DNA of 64,000 nucleotides. Origin: Millionella massiliensis. GTDB lineage: Bacteria > Bacteroidota > Bacteroidia > Bacteroidales > Rikenellaceae. The stretch is taken from contig NZ_FNWD01000002.1 in assembly GCF_900104655.1 (NCBI RefSeq), positions 1,782,246 through 1,846,245 of the forward strand, in the 5' to 3' direction. The position numbers and the translations under genes were made by a program. A model generated the notes under the pieces. It worked only from the letters and a program-made list of their open reading frames with translations. It did not search any database and was not told where the DNA came from. Shown piece by piece: positions 55,782-64,000 of this stretch; positions within the stretch are counted from its first letter, which is position 1, and each line of letters starts with the position of its first letter.

Positions 55782-56054
55782 TTACGGAACCGGATCGTAG
55801 CCGCTTCCGCCCCAGGGATGACAGCGAAGAAGCCGACGGACGGTCAGATAGAACCCTTTGAAGGGGCCGTATTTGCAAAAAGCCTCCAGTGCATACTGCG
55901 AACAGGTCGGCGTAAATCGGCAGGCGTTGGGCAGCAACGGCGAAATAGCTGCCTGGTAGAACCGAATCAGACCGATAAACGGAGCCGAAGCTATTCGGCG
56001 GCACCAGTAGCGCCATCCGCGGCGCTCATCCGGCGTTGGTTGCGGATTGTGCAT
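55782..56054 (-). CDS. yidD: Membrane protein insertion efficiency factor
   Basis: A 90-residue protein that peripherally associates with the inner membrane and helps YidC insert proteins. The diagnostic YidD core is complete: [30 protein letters not shown] with the three conserved cysteines, and [12 protein letters not shown] at the end. Its start overlaps the rnpA 3' end by 64 nt, showing tight coupling. The N-terminal 20 residues are more variable and could be shorter than annotated. Confidence 0.95.
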   Translation of the reverse strand: MHNPQPTPDERRGWRYWCRRIASAPFIGLIRFYQAAISPLLPNACRFTPTCSQYALEAFCKYGPFKGFYLTVRRLLRCHPWGGSGYDPVP

Positions 56055-56443
56055 AACTTGTTCAAAATCGAAACGACAGCCCGCTCAATGGTCCGGTAAT
56101 CGAGCGGTTCGCCCTTGGCCACGTACGACAGTGCCAGATCGACTTTCAGACCGCTCCCCTCGCCCGCCTCGTCGAGCATCTCCTTGTGCAGCCGATAGGC
56201 TTCGCGCATCCGGCGTTTGAGCAGATTGCGCGCCACGGCGCGTTTGTGGTTACGTTTCGGGGCGATCACCATCACGCGATTCAGACCATCGCCGTGAAAA
56301 AGATAGGTACACTTGACGGGATATACCAAAAACGCCTCTCCGTGAGCGAAGAGGCGTCCTATGTCGCTGCGTCCGGCAAGCCGTTCGGCTTTGGGCAGCG
56401 TATGACGCCCCGTAATGGCTGAACTGCTCGACAAACTGTCCAT
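55991..56443 (-). CDS. rnpA: Ribonuclease P protein component
   Basis: A 150-residue basic protein that binds the RNase P RNA and helps process pre-tRNA 5' ends. The RNR motif is clear: [18 protein letters not shown] at about 70-87. It precedes yidD, an order conserved across many bacteria. Unusually the gene lies without rpmH, and the C-terminal 25 residues are extended and Ala/Gly-rich. Confidence 0.95.
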   Translation of the reverse strand: MDSLSSSSAITGRHTLPKAERLAGRSDIGRLFAHGEAFLVYPVKCTYLFHGDGLNRVMVIAPKRNHKRAVARNLLKRRMREAYRLHKEMLDEAGEGSGLKVDLALSYVAKGEPLDYRTIERAVVSILNKLCTIRNQRRMSAADGATGAAE

Positions 56444-56487
56444 ACTTTCTGAATGCTATTCTCCCGCCCCCGAGGGGACGACGGGTC

Positions 56488-57375
56488 TTATTTGGCGGCT
56501 ACGCGACGGCTGACCGAGGTTTTGGCGGCAGCTGAAGCGGATTTGGTTTTGGTCGTTTTCTTCACGACGGGAGCCACGACGGGTTCGGGAAGCTCCTTCA
56601 CGCCGAACTCTTCGACCGATGCACCGCTGCCCAGTGCGGCGATGTATTTGTCGATGGCCATGGTCAGCGAAGGATATTTCGGGGTCGGGGCCAGGATATC
56701 GACCGGGAGGCCGGATTTGAGTGCTTCGCGGGCCGTGGCGTTACCCAGCGTGGCGACGATCATCCCTTCAGGCAGGGTGGCGAAGGTCTCGTGCAGCACC
56801 TTGACGTCGGCTGCGCTGTAACATGCCACCAACTCGTATTTGGTGATGTCGATGTCCGACAGGTCGGCCGGTACGGAACGGGTCAGGATGATTTTGGTAT
56901 ATTTCACCCCGGTGCGGGCCAGTTGCTGCTGGATTTCCGGTTTGTGCGGGTCGGAGAGGGCCACGAGGAATTTTTCATCCTTGTGTTTGGCCACCACGTC
57001 CATCAAATCGGCAAAGGTGGCGGTACCGTAGAAGATCTTGCGTTTGCGGTAGACGATGTATTTCTGCAGGTAGAGCGCGATGGCCTCGGTGACGCAGAAA
57101 TATTTCATATCTTCGGGGACGGCGATGCGGCACTCCTCGCAAAGACGGAAAAACTGGTCGATGGTTTTGCGCGAGGTGAAGACGACGGCCGTGTGGGCCA
57201 GAACATCCACGCGCTGGGCACGGAACTCCTTCACGGTGACACCTTCGATGGTGACGAACGGACGAAAATCGATTTCGACTTTGTGTTTTGAGGTAAGTTC
57301 CGAAAAGGGTGATTTGTCGGAGGCCGGAGCCGGCTGAGAGACAAGTATTCTCTTTACTTTCAAGGTGTTCGGCAT
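56488..57375 (-). CDS. hemD: Uroporphyrinogen-III synthase (HemD type)
   Basis: Closes the linear tetrapyrrole hydroxymethylbilane to uroporphyrinogen III, the branch point of heme and corrin synthesis. The 295-residue protein begins MPNTLKVKRILVSQPAP. Two similar domains are visible, with VVFTSRKTIDQFF in domain 1 and VACYSAADVKVLHETF and ATLGNATAREAL in domain 2. A disordered lysine/alanine-rich tail (about 270-295) is extra. It begins 4 nt after DUF4271 stops. Bacteroidota HemD is very divergent, so the name relies on context and motif placement. Confidence 0.85.
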   Translation of the reverse strand: MPNTLKVKRILVSQPAPASDKSPFSELTSKHKVEIDFRPFVTIEGVTVKEFRAQRVDVLAHTAVVFTSRKTIDQFFRLCEECRIAVPEDMKYFCVTEAIALYLQKYIVYRKRKIFYGTATFADLMDVVAKHKDEKFLVALSDPHKPEIQQQLARTGVKYTKIILTRSVPADLSDIDITKYELVACYSAADVKVLHETFATLPEGMIVATLGNATAREALKSGLPVDILAPTPKYPSLTMAIDKYIAALGSGASVEEFGVKELPEPVVAPVVKKTTKTKSASAAAKTSVSRRVAAK

Positions 57376-57379
57376 ATGT

Positions 57380-58234
57380 TTAATTGATCCCACTCTTCCG
57401 AATCGCCAGCGCTATAATGAAGCTCACCGGCAGAATTTCGACGGCACAAAGGTACAAAATCCATTGCAATTTAGAAAACAATCGCAATCTAAAGTATTTA
57501 TATAGAGCCAGGAAGTGGTACCCCACAAGCGCCAGAAGCGCTATCATGCCCAGGTCGAACAGACGTCCGCTGACCCCGACGATCACCGCAATCGGGGTAT
57601 AAAAAACAGCCATGAAGGTAATGTCGATGCGGTTGATGAAGGTAACCTCCTGGAAGATGGACTTGTCGTCGGTGAGCCACTGCATCACTCCGAAGGCGAC
57701 CCGTCGGTAGAGCACCACGCAGAGGCTGGCCGCCACGGCTCCCAGAAAGAGGTAATAACTCGCGATACGGGGCAAATGGAGCTCCAGCCAGGCCATAATC
57801 AGCGACGAGGCCCCAAGAATGGCCAGCACGATGCCATTGCGCAGGAAATAGGCGAAGTCGGCCCCCTGTTCCTCCATAAGGGTGAGGGTGTTTTCGGTGC
57901 TGCCGATGTTTTTCAGACAACTCATCAGGTCGCGCCGGTAGCGATAGAGCAGGTAGCAATAGAAACAGATCAGCACCACCATCACGACCGACGTCTGCCA
58001 CGGATCTCCCGCGGCCTCCATGCGGTGGAGCGGACCGAACGACTGCATTTCGCCGGCAATCGACGAACCGGCTCCCCAGACCTCGGCGGGCGAGGCAGCC
58101 GGGTGGAGCAGCCAGGCGGTGTCGGGCACCACCGAATCGCCAGCCTGCCGCCAAAGGGCATCGTCCCACGGTGCATGTGCAACGACCGTGTGGCTAACCG
58201 AATCATATATATAGGATATGGCGGGCGACTCCAT
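57380..58234 (-). CDS. DUF4271 membrane protein
   Basis: A 284-residue inner-membrane protein heading the DUF4271-hemD-rnpA-yidD operon, an order conserved in Bacteroidota. After a soluble N-terminus of about 80 residues come six or seven helices (for example TSVVMVVLICFYCYLLY, FLRNGIVLAILGASSLIMAWL, YYLFLGAVAASLCVVLY). Its function is unknown; the position before hemD suggests a link with heme or envelope biogenesis. A minus-strand TACCTTTG at 58275-58282 is its promoter box. Confidence 0.85.
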   Translation of the reverse strand: MESPAISYIYDSVSHTVVAHAPWDDALWRQAGDSVVPDTAWLLHPAASPAEVWGAGSSIAGEMQSFGPLHRMEAAGDPWQTSVVMVVLICFYCYLLYRYRRDLMSCLKNIGSTENTLTLMEEQGADFAYFLRNGIVLAILGASSLIMAWLELHLPRIASYYLFLGAVAASLCVVLYRRVAFGVMQWLTDDKSIFQEVTFINRIDITFMAVFYTPIAVIVGVSGRLFDLGMIALLALVGYHFLALYKYFRLRLFSKLQWILYLCAVEILPVSFIIALAIRKSGIN

Positions 58235-58274
58235 GCGAAAAGCGGCAATAATCGACAGATATTCACAACCGGAA

Positions 58275-58282
58275 CAAAGGTA
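58275..58282 (-). promoter_or_regulatory. -7 box for the DUF4271-hemD-rnpA-yidD operon
   Basis: Minus-strand TACCTTTG, 40 nt before the ATG at 58234. Confidence 0.6.
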
Positions 58283-58800
58283 GGGTTTTCCGCCGGAACC
58301 GATGTGTATAAGGTGTGCACATTTTTATTTGCAGATATACAATCGACTGATTTTCAGAAGAGAATTATTTTCACAGGTTTGTGAACCGGCTGTGCGCAAA
58401 TTTTCAAACTTTTCGGGCAAAGCCTCTTGTTTGTTCCGATCGAAAAATTCATATGCACAAATTCGATTCCCGTCCAACAAAAAAATATTTTTTTTCATGA
58501 ACACCCTTTTTGCCCGTAGCACCCCCGATTGCCGACAAAATCCACAGCCCGGAACACCGTGGATAACTCTTCGGACCGAAGCTGTTGATATTTCACACGA
58601 TGTACTGTTTATCAGCAAAATACGACGTGGAAAAATGTTTACAAAAAATCAATCGAGTGTTCATATCTGATTGTGCAACCGGAATTTCGACTTTTTATCA
58701 ACGCCATTCACAACCATTCTTATTCTTCTTTCATAAAATGATATTTACATACTTTTTATTCATAAATAAGAAAATTTCGAGCCGTGGGCGGACACAACTG

Positions 58801-58831
58801 TTGGCCGGGAGAGGAAAAATTGCTACCTTTG
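58801..58831 (+). promoter_or_regulatory. Promoter of rpsU
   Basis: TTG at 58801-58803, a 20-nt spacer and TACCTTTG at 58824-58831. It predicts a long leader of about 220 nt before rpsU. Confidence 0.7.
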
Positions 58832-58835
58832 CGCT

Positions 58836-59058
58836 CCGAAACTCCCTGAGGACAGGGTAATTGAAAGGAGGTTAAGGTTAACTCATCGACCGTTTTTCCT
58901 AGAGGGAAAACGAACTAAACAACAAAACGAATTCAGTTCAATCATTCGCAAATCGGGTCCCCGTTGTACGAAACCCGATCGGGAGCTGCCGCCGGGAGGG
59001 CGTAACGCTCCGAACCTCTTTTTCACACAAAACTTTAACCACTAAAAAAAGAACTACC
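58836..59058 (+). promoter_or_regulatory. Long 5' leader of rpsU
   Basis: About 220 nt of transcribed, non-coding sequence with potential stems (CTCCCTGAGG near 58845, CCGTTTTTCC/GGGAAAACG near 58890-58913, CGGGT/ACCCG near 58955-58978, GGAGCTGCC/GGGAGGG near 58981). Length and structure suggest a regulated ribosomal-protein leader. Confidence 0.4.
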
Positions 59059-59250
59059 ATGATAATCATGCCGATCAAAGAGGGCGAAAACATCGAACGC
59101 GCTCTGAAAAAATTCAAACGTAAATACGAAAAAACCGGCGTCATCAAAGAACTCCGTGCTCGCCAGTACTTCACCAAACCTTCGGTGAAAAACCGCGTTC
59201 AGCGCCTCAAAGCCATCTACGTACAAAGCCTGCAGCGCGAAGAAGAGTAA
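59059..59250 (+). CDS. rpsU: 30S ribosomal protein S21
   Basis: A 63-residue basic protein of the small ribosomal subunit, needed in many bacteria for translation initiation. The S21 pattern is clear: IKEGENIERALKKFKRKYEK followed by ELRARQYFTKPSVKNR. In Bacteroidota S21 is part of the system that hides the anti-Shine-Dalgarno sequence, in line with the weak Shine-Dalgarno sites seen across this window. ATG at 59059 or the fourth codon could be the start. Confidence 0.96.
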   Translation: MIIMPIKEGENIERALKKFKRKYEKTGVIKELRARQYFTKPSVKNRVQRLKAIYVQSLQREEE

Positions 59251-59349
59251 TCTTCCGAGCGGGGGAGAGTAGGGCTGCCTGCGATTGAAGAGTGAGGTGT
59301 TGTCCAGGCTTCCCGGCCCGCATAGGCGTAGAAATATTTTCAGAATATC

Positions 59350-59390
59350 GAGTGCCCGTTTCTCTGTGAAACGTGGCACTCTCTTTTTTG
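59350..59390 (+). terminator. Terminator after rpsU
   Basis: Arms GAGTGCCCGTTTC and GAAACGTGGCACTC, followed by TCTTTTTTG. Confidence 0.85.
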
Positions 59391-59490
59391 ACACCCCGCG
59401 AAACCCCGGGCACGACCCTTTCGTGCTGAAAAATATGCCCCGTATCGGTAAAAAATAGAGGGATGAAGGGAAGACTAATCAAAAAATGAT

Positions 59491-59498
59491 TACCTTTA
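59491..59498 (+). promoter_or_regulatory. -7 like box for ruvB
   Basis: TACCTTTA differs from TAnnTTTG in the last base, 23 nt before the ruvB start. Confidence 0.4.
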
Positions 59499-59521
59499 GG
59501 GGGTAAATTCGGAGTAAAAGT

Positions 59522-60538
59522 TTGAGCGATATACGAAATATCGAGCGCGACACGGAGTTCGACGAGCAGATCAGACCTCAGGAACTCAGCGCTTTCAGCG
59601 GTCAGGATAAAATCGTGGAGAACCTCTCCATCTTTATCAAAGCCGCCATCATGCGCAACGAAGCGCTGGACCACGTCCTGCTCCACGGACCGCCCGGACT
59701 GGGGAAGACCACTCTGGCCAACATCATCACCAACGAGCTGGGTGTGACCATGAAAGTGACCTCCGGACCCGTGCTCGACAAACCCGGCGACCTGGCCGGG
59801 CTGCTCACCAACCTCGGTGAGGGAGACGTTCTTTTTATCGACGAAATACACCGCCTGAGTCCCATCGTGGAGGAGTATCTCTACTCCGCCATGGAGGACT
59901 ACAAGATCGATATCATGCTCGACAAAGGCCCCAGTGCCCGCAGTGTGCAGATCAAGCTGAACCCCTTCACACTGATCGGTGCCACCACCCGCAGCGGACT
60001 GCTCACCTCGCCCCTCAGAGCACGATTCGGCATCAACTGCCACCTCCAGTACTACGATGTCGCCACCCTGACCGGAATCATCAAACGGTCGGCCTCCGTG
60101 CTCGGCATCCCGATCGAGGATCAGGCAGCAGCCGAGATCGCCCGTCGGTCGCGCGGCACCCCCCGTATCGCCAACGGTCTGTTGCGCCGCGTGCGCGACT
60201 TCGCCATGGTGCAGGGCAGCGGACGGATTGAATTGGCCATCACCCGCACCGCCCTCGATGCCCTCGACATCGACACCCGCGGCCTCGACCAGATGGATAA
60301 CCGGATCCTTTCGACCATTATCCACAAGTTTAACGGCGGTCCCGTGGGGCTAGGCACCATCGCCACCGCCGTGAGCGAGGACGCCGGAACCATCGAAGAG
60401 GTGTACGAACCCTTCCTCATCAAAGAGGGGTTCCTGAAGCGGACCCCCCGAGGCCGTGAAGCCACCCCGCTGGCCTATGAACACCTCGGAGTCCCCCTAC
60501 CCGGAGGAGTGATCCAACAGGGTGAACTGCAATTTTAA
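59522..60538 (+). CDS. ruvB: Holliday junction helicase subunit RuvB
   Basis: A hexameric AAA+ motor that drives Holliday-junction branch migration with RuvA. The 338-residue protein has Walker [10 protein letters not shown] at about 57-65, Walker B FIDEIHRL, sensor sequence [13 protein letters not shown] with the arginine-rich ARFGIN, and the C-terminal winged helix ([19 protein letters not shown]). Translation appears to begin at TTG 59522, preceded by a GGAG Shine-Dalgarno-like element; the N-terminus [20 protein letters not shown] is right for the family and no ATG is available. ruvA is not adjacent. Confidence 0.96.
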   Translation: MSDIRNIERDTEFDEQIRPQELSAFSGQDKIVENLSIFIKAAIMRNEALDHVLLHGPPGLGKTTLANIITNELGVTMKVTSGPVLDKPGDLAGLLTNLGEGDVLFIDEIHRLSPIVEEYLYSAMEDYKIDIMLDKGPSARSVQIKLNPFTLIGATTRSGLLTSPLRARFGINCHLQYYDVATLTGIIKRSASVLGIPIEDQAAAEIARRSRGTPRIANGLLRRVRDFAMVQGSGRIELAITRTALDALDIDTRGLDQMDNRILSTIIHKFNGGPVGLGTIATAVSEDAGTIEEVYEPFLIKEGFLKRTPRGREATPLAYEHLGVPLPGGVIQQGELQF

Positions 60539-60602
60539 ACCGCAGACGTTACCGAACGTCCAAGTAATAGAACACAAAACCAATACATAAAACCAAACTG
60601 CA

Positions 60603-61103
60603 ATGAAAAAAGTGATTCTGCTGATGGCCGCCCTGATGGCCGTCACCTTCTCCGCCCAGGCACAGAAGAAATCGAAAGCCGAAAAAGCTGCCGAAAAAGC
60701 CAAAAAAGAGATGCTGAACGCTCAGCTGATCGACCGCGTGATTCCGGCTAAAAACTTCCAGTTCGTACCCTACGAATACATCCAGACCAACACCGGTACC
60801 ACCACCATCAACCGGTACGAATACACCAAAGTACGTCCCAACTCGCTCGAAGTCTACATGACCAACTGCCCCGGCGTGAACACCAACCGCTACGAATGGG
60901 TATCGTGCGAAAAGAAAAAAGACAACTGGATTGTTCAGATGAAAGCTACCGCCGACAACGGTAACACCCTGAACTTCAACTTTGCCGTTAACTCGAAAAC
61001 CGGTATTGCCACCCTCAAGGTTCGTTCGAACAAATCGCTCGACCAGAACAACCCCGGTGGTGCCAACTCGATCACCTACAAAGGCAACATCCGCGAATAC
61101 TAA
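60603..61103 (+). CDS. DUF4251-like secreted protein, single repeat
   Basis: A 166-residue protein with signal peptide (MKKVILLMAALMAVTFSAQA) and a Lys/Ala-rich linker (QKKSKAEKAAEKAKKEM). The folded part (about 45-166) opens with the FQFVPYEY motif and ends GIATLKVRSNKS ... ITYKGNIREY, the DUF4251 pattern. DUF4251 proteins are periplasmic beta-rich proteins of unknown function. The next two genes encode longer relatives, so this gene starts a small paralogue cluster. A terminator follows. Confidence 0.75.
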   Translation: MKKVILLMAALMAVTFSAQAQKKSKAEKAAEKAKKEMLNAQLIDRVIPAKNFQFVPYEYIQTNTGTTTINRYEYTKVRPNSLEVYMTNCPGVNTNRYEWVSCEKKKDNWIVQMKATADNGNTLNFNFAVNSKTGIATLKVRSNKSLDQNNPGGANSITYKGNIREY

Positions 61104-61124
61104 TCGTCCGGACAGCCCATATTC

Positions 61125-61162
61125 ATCCGGAATCCCTTTGACGGGGGTTCCGGATTTTTTTT
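61125..61162 (+). terminator. Terminator after the first DUF4251-like gene
   Basis: Arms ATCCGGAATCCC and GGGGTTCCGGAT, followed by TTTTTTTT. Confidence 0.85.
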
Positions 61163-61184
61163 GCCGTCAAAATACATGAACCCC

Positions 61185-61215
61185 TTGCAAATAAAGGAGA
61201 AACAGTGTATCTTTA
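61185..61215 (+). promoter_or_regulatory. Promoter of the second DUF4251-like gene
   Basis: TTG at 61185-61187, a 20-nt spacer and TATCTTTA at 61208-61215, differing from consensus in the last base only. Confidence 0.5.
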
Positions 61216-61236
61216 AATTCAATAACAATCCCGGAA

Positions 61237-62151
61237 ATGCGCACACAAACCTTATCTTGCAAGCTGATCGGCGCAGCGATGCTGGCCGTGATCCTCGTTT
61301 GGGGTGCGCTCGGCCCTGCAACGGCAAAAAAACGGCTCTCCCAACCCGAACAGGTGGCCCAACAGGCCGCCCTCCGCGGACAAACCCCGCGTGATATGGT
61401 TGACAGCCTGTTGCACGTGGTCGGTTTTCAATTTATTCCCGGTACGCTGAACGGACAGGTCAACGGCCTCTACGCCATATACAAGTACCGCCCCTCGCCC
61501 GATTTTCCGCTGTGGGTCATGATGAACATGGGGGGGCCGCTATACGTGGATAGACAGCATTTCATGCTGAACCGCAGCGAACAGCGCACCATCGACGGAG
61601 TCGATATCCGGTCGCTACACTTCAGTTGTTCCGATTCGCTCAACGGTTGTTTCGACCTCCAGTTCCTGGTCGAAGCCGAAACCGGAAAGGCCATGCTCGA
61701 AGTGAAGCAGACCGCTCGTGGAGCGCTGCCGCCTCAGAAATTCGAGACCAATCGGAATGATACCACCTTTCTGTTTCAGGGATATATCTTCCCCGAATAT
61801 CTGCGGTATGCCTACAAAAACGAACGTGCCGCGCAGAACGCCGCCGAGTCGGAGCAGATGCTTGACCGGCTGGTGCCGAGTCTCAACTTCCGGGCCGGAA
61901 GCCGGACCATTAACCCCACGCTGCTCGAACGTCAGTTTGCCCGGCTCGTCTACCTCGAAAAGCACAACGATACGTGGTACGTACGGTTCGAATTCCCCGA
62001 AAGCAGAAACCGCCATCAGAAAGTAACCGTGCTCGATTACTCCATCAATGCCCGTACGGCCGAGACCTACAGCCGTTCGGGACTGTACGACTTTCTGTTC
62101 AAAAACTGGACGCACTATCGCGGAGCGTGTACCTTTACATCGTCCAACTGA
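61237..62151 (+). CDS. Secreted protein with two DUF4251-like repeats (paralogue 2)
   Basis: A 304-residue protein with a signal peptide (CKLIGAAMLAVILVWGALGPATA). Two halves each resemble the preceding gene's domain: LLHVVGFQFIPGTLNGQVN ... FLVEAETGKAMLEVKQ, and then LDRLVPSLNFRAGS ... YSINARTAETYSRSGLYDFLF. It shares the PDFPLWVMMNMGGPLYVD region with the next gene (PDFPLWLMMDMGGALLID), which proves they are paralogues. Function unknown; likely periplasmic. Confidence 0.72.
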   Translation: MRTQTLSCKLIGAAMLAVILVWGALGPATAKKRLSQPEQVAQQAALRGQTPRDMVDSLLHVVGFQFIPGTLNGQVNGLYAIYKYRPSPDFPLWVMMNMGGPLYVDRQHFMLNRSEQRTIDGVDIRSLHFSCSDSLNGCFDLQFLVEAETGKAMLEVKQTARGALPPQKFETNRNDTTFLFQGYIFPEYLRYAYKNERAAQNAAESEQMLDRLVPSLNFRAGSRTINPTLLERQFARLVYLEKHNDTWYVRFEFPESRNRHQKVTVLDYSINARTAETYSRSGLYDFLFKNWTHYRGACTFTSSN

Positions 62152-62199
62152 TCCTTCAGCAGAGAATCCTCTACCTAACCTTACCTAACAAGCAACTAT

Positions 62200-63105
62200 A
62201 TGAAAATTGAAAAAATGAAAGTCCTGTTCCTCTCCATCGCAGTCTGTCTGCTTGGGGCCGTCGGAACCGTTTCGGCACAGGAAGAAACTGCGGCACCCGA
62301 TGCTGCGCAAATTGAGAAATGGGTCGAAGAGATGCGTTTTCAATTCGTACCCAATACCCTCCAGGATGACGCAAGTAACGCCGCCTCTGTGCAGGGATAC
62401 TTTACCAAAACGCCCGATTTCCCGCTGTGGCTGATGATGGATATGGGCGGTGCACTGCTCATCGACAAGGAGCACTATGCGGTCAACAGCGTTGCCAAAG
62501 ATTCGGACAACGTGTGGATCGTTGACCTCAGCTGCATGGATACCGTCAACGGGTTTTTCAAACTCAATCTGGCTATCGATTCCCAGAGTGGCGAGGCGGC
62601 ACTGAACCTGGCGACCATTCCCGAAGGCGATATTGCCGTTTATATGGGTAAAATCGGTCCGTATGAAGGTCCCGGTATGCCCGATTTCAAAAACGAAAAG
62701 AAGACCGAAGAAGCCAAACTGATGGCTGAAAAAGTCGATGCACTGGTCTCGGCGATGGAGTTCCGAGTAAAGCTCCGTTCCGAACTTTACGGATCGAAAT
62801 CTGAAGTCAATATCCTGCCCAAACAACTCTGGTTGTGGGATCCGCGTCAGTTCCGGATGAGCGACTATCAGGTGATTTGCCACGAAAAACAGAATGGTAT
62901 CTGGTACATCCGTCTGAAGCTGGCCGAGAGCACCGAAGTGAGCGAAGAGATGTACCTTGACCTGGCTATCGATTCCTGGACCGGCGAGGTGCACTATCGT
63001 CGCGGCTTTGCCGATAAGCTCCGTGCTAACTGGATGGGTATGGTCGATGGGGAAATAGACGGGAAACCCGAGGCTGCTCCAGGCGAACGGACAAAAAAGA
63101 AATAG
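62200..63105 (+). CDS. Secreted protein with two DUF4251-like repeats (paralogue 3)
   Basis: A 301-residue protein with signal peptide (MKVLFLSIAVCLLGAVGTVSA|QE), starting 48 nt after paralogue 2 with which it probably forms an operon. Repeat 1 opens MRFQFVPNTLQDD and repeat 2 MEFRVKLRSELYGSK. The two repeats close with LAIDSQSGEAALNLA and LAIDSWTGEVHYRRG, equivalent to the TGxAxLxV ending of DUF4251. Compared with paralogue 2 it is more acidic. Its C-terminus is Lys-rich. Function unknown. Confidence 0.72.
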   Translation: MKIEKMKVLFLSIAVCLLGAVGTVSAQEETAAPDAAQIEKWVEEMRFQFVPNTLQDDASNAASVQGYFTKTPDFPLWLMMDMGGALLIDKEHYAVNSVAKDSDNVWIVDLSCMDTVNGFFKLNLAIDSQSGEAALNLATIPEGDIAVYMGKIGPYEGPGMPDFKNEKKTEEAKLMAEKVDALVSAMEFRVKLRSELYGSKSEVNILPKQLWLWDPRQFRMSDYQVICHEKQNGIWYIRLKLAESTEVSEEMYLDLAIDSWTGEVHYRRGFADKLRANWMGMVDGEIDGKPEAAPGERTKKK

Positions 63106-63191
63106 CGATCAGGAAAAATGATTTTCGGTCGGACAGTGGCCGCATGGTGAGAGTGAGGACTCTCATTGTGCGTGCTTTCGGCGAAAAAGCG

Positions 63192-63199
63192 TAAATTTG
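63192..63199 (+). promoter_or_regulatory. -7 box for hflX
   Basis: TAAATTTG matches TAnnTTTG, 43 nt before the hflX ATG. Confidence 0.5.
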
Positions 63200-63242
63200 T
63201 AGGTGGCCGGATACCCATGCCGGCCGCCTTATTTATTGGTGT

Positions 63243-64000
63243 ATGGAGAAAGGAAAACTGAACCAGCAAATCGCACAACAGGAGAACGAAAAAGTCATTC
63301 TGGTCGCCATCATCCGCGACCGGCAGGAGATACGCGAAGTAGAGGAGTACCTCGATGAACTGCGCTTTCTGGCCGAGACGGCCGGTTTGGAGACCGTAGC
63401 CACCTTTACCCAGAAGTTGCCCTATCCCGACAAGCGCACCTTTGTCGGCAGCGGGAAACTGCAGGAGATCAAGGAGTATCTGACCGACAGCGAGATCAGC
63501 ATCGTCATTTTCGACGACGAACTCTCGCCCTCACAGACCCGAAACCTCGAAAAAGAGCTCGGCATCAAGATCATGGACCGTACGCGGCTCATCCTCGACA
63601 TCTTTGCCCAGCGGGCTACCACGGCCTATGCCAAGACCCAGGTCGAACTGGCTCAGTTGCAATACCTGCTGCCCCGGCTGACCGGGATGTGGACCCACCT
63701 CGAACGTCAGCGAGGCGGTACCGGCACCCGTGGTGGGGCAGGGGAGCGCGAGATCGAAACCGACCGGCGTATTATTCGCGACCGCATCGCACGCCTCAAG
63801 GAGCAGCTCGTCAAGGTCGACCGACAGATGGCTACCCAGCGCAGCGGACGCGGATCACTGGTTCGCGTGGCGCTGGTAGGCTATACCAACGTCGGGAAGT
63901 CCACCCTGATGAACCTGCTCAGCAAAAGCGAAGTCTTTGCCGAAAACAAACTCTTCGCCACGCTCGACACCACCGTGCGAAAGGTTGTGCTCGAAAACCT
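63243..64000 (+). CDS. hflX: GTPase HflX, 3' end outside window
   Basis: A ribosome-associated GTPase that splits or rescues stalled ribosomes under stress. About 252 residues are visible, covering the N-terminal HflX domain (LPYPDKRTFVGSGKLQEIKEYL; QLQYLLPRLTGMWTHLERQ), the Gly-rich loop RGGTGTRGGAGEREIETDRR and the G1 motif GYTNVGKSTL at about 219-228. The G2 region LFATLDTT follows before the window edge. ATG at 63243 starts MEKGKLNQQIAQQENEKV. Confidence 0.95.
   Translation, partial: MEKGKLNQQIAQQENEKVILVAIIRDRQEIREVEEYLDELRFLAETAGLETVATFTQKLPYPDKRTFVGSGKLQEIKEYLTDSEISIVIFDDELSPSQTRNLEKELGIKIMDRTRLILDIFAQRATTAYAKTQVELAQLQYLLPRLTGMWTHLERQRGGTGTRGGAGEREIETDRRIIRDRIARLKEQLVKVDRQMATQRSGRGSLVRVALVGYTNVGKSTLMNLLSKSEVFAENKLFATLDTTVRKVVLEN

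Larger units (their letters stand above)
58235..59058. other. AT-rich divergent intergenic region, possible replication origin
   Basis: 824 bases between outward-facing genes. From 58320 to 58790 it is strikingly AT-rich compared with the rest of the window, with A/T tracts at 58481-58498 and 58741-58782. Several 9-mers one mismatch from TTWTNCACA (DnaA box) occur at 58259-58267, 58367-58375, 58451-58459, 58589-58597 and, inverted, 58558-58566. No gene is supported. The last 230 bases are the rpsU promoter and leader. Confidence 0.5.

Overview
The window reads as chromosome from a Bacteroidales gut anaerobe, most likely Alistipes or another Rikenellaceae. Reasons: GC-rich coding with a strong preference for C in third positions; many promoters of the Bacteroidota type (TAnnTTTG at -7, sometimes TTG about 20 nt upstream); TonB-dependent receptors with carboxypeptidase-like N-terminal domains; Bacteroidota-only domains (DUF4271, DUF4251, DUF4857, DUF4876, DUF4932, DUF6850); and secreted glycosidases typical of glycan-foraging gut species. 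No phage, insertion sequence, plasmid gene or CRISPR array was seen. Gene family names come from reading the translations; no database search was run.

Layout. 1-12.8 kb: a B12-dependent ribonucleotide reductase (cut by the window edge), folB, a GH3 glucosidase, glnS, dsbD, metG and a frameshifted cvpA. 13-23 kb: a GH20 plus GH123 hexosaminidase pair, rlmN, tRNA-Ala, a TonB-like transducer, a His/Pro-rich mini-lipoprotein and a GH97 glycosidase. 23-33 kb: an MscS channel, a ModF-like twin ABC ATPase, tRNA-Val, a giant AsmA-like protein, a block of modular intergenic repeats and a NarL-type two-component pair. 33-37 kb: a solitary ABC-2 permease and a frameshifted LtaS-like sulfatase. 37-51.6 kb: a PepSY-like protein, a TonB receptor/DUF4876/DUF6850 operon, two tandem DUF4932 metallopeptidase-like genes, and across a paired palindromic operator a five-gene inner-membrane cluster (CxHxCxH lipoprotein, PepSY-TM protein, ABC ATPase, permease, DUF4857). 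51.8-55.5 kb: a cobalamin riboswitch controlling BtuG-like and BtuB-like proteins. 55.7-58.2 kb: the DUF4271-hemD-rnpA-yidD operon. 58.2-59 kb: an AT-rich intergenic region flanked by divergent genes. 59-64 kb: rpsU, ruvB, three DUF4251-like paralogues and hflX (cut by the window edge).

How the parts fit. Vitamin B12 recurs: a class II ribonucleotide reductase that needs adenosylcobalamin at one end, and a riboswitch-controlled outer-membrane B12 capture module further along. The glycosidases (GH3, GH20, GH123, GH97) fit use of host or diet glycans containing HexNAc and alpha-linked hexose. The most poorly understood block is 39.4-51.6 kb, which may supply outer-membrane, periplasmic and inner-membrane parts of one transport or envelope system. 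Two single-base frameshifts (cvpA and the LtaS-like gene) could be real mutations or assembly errors.
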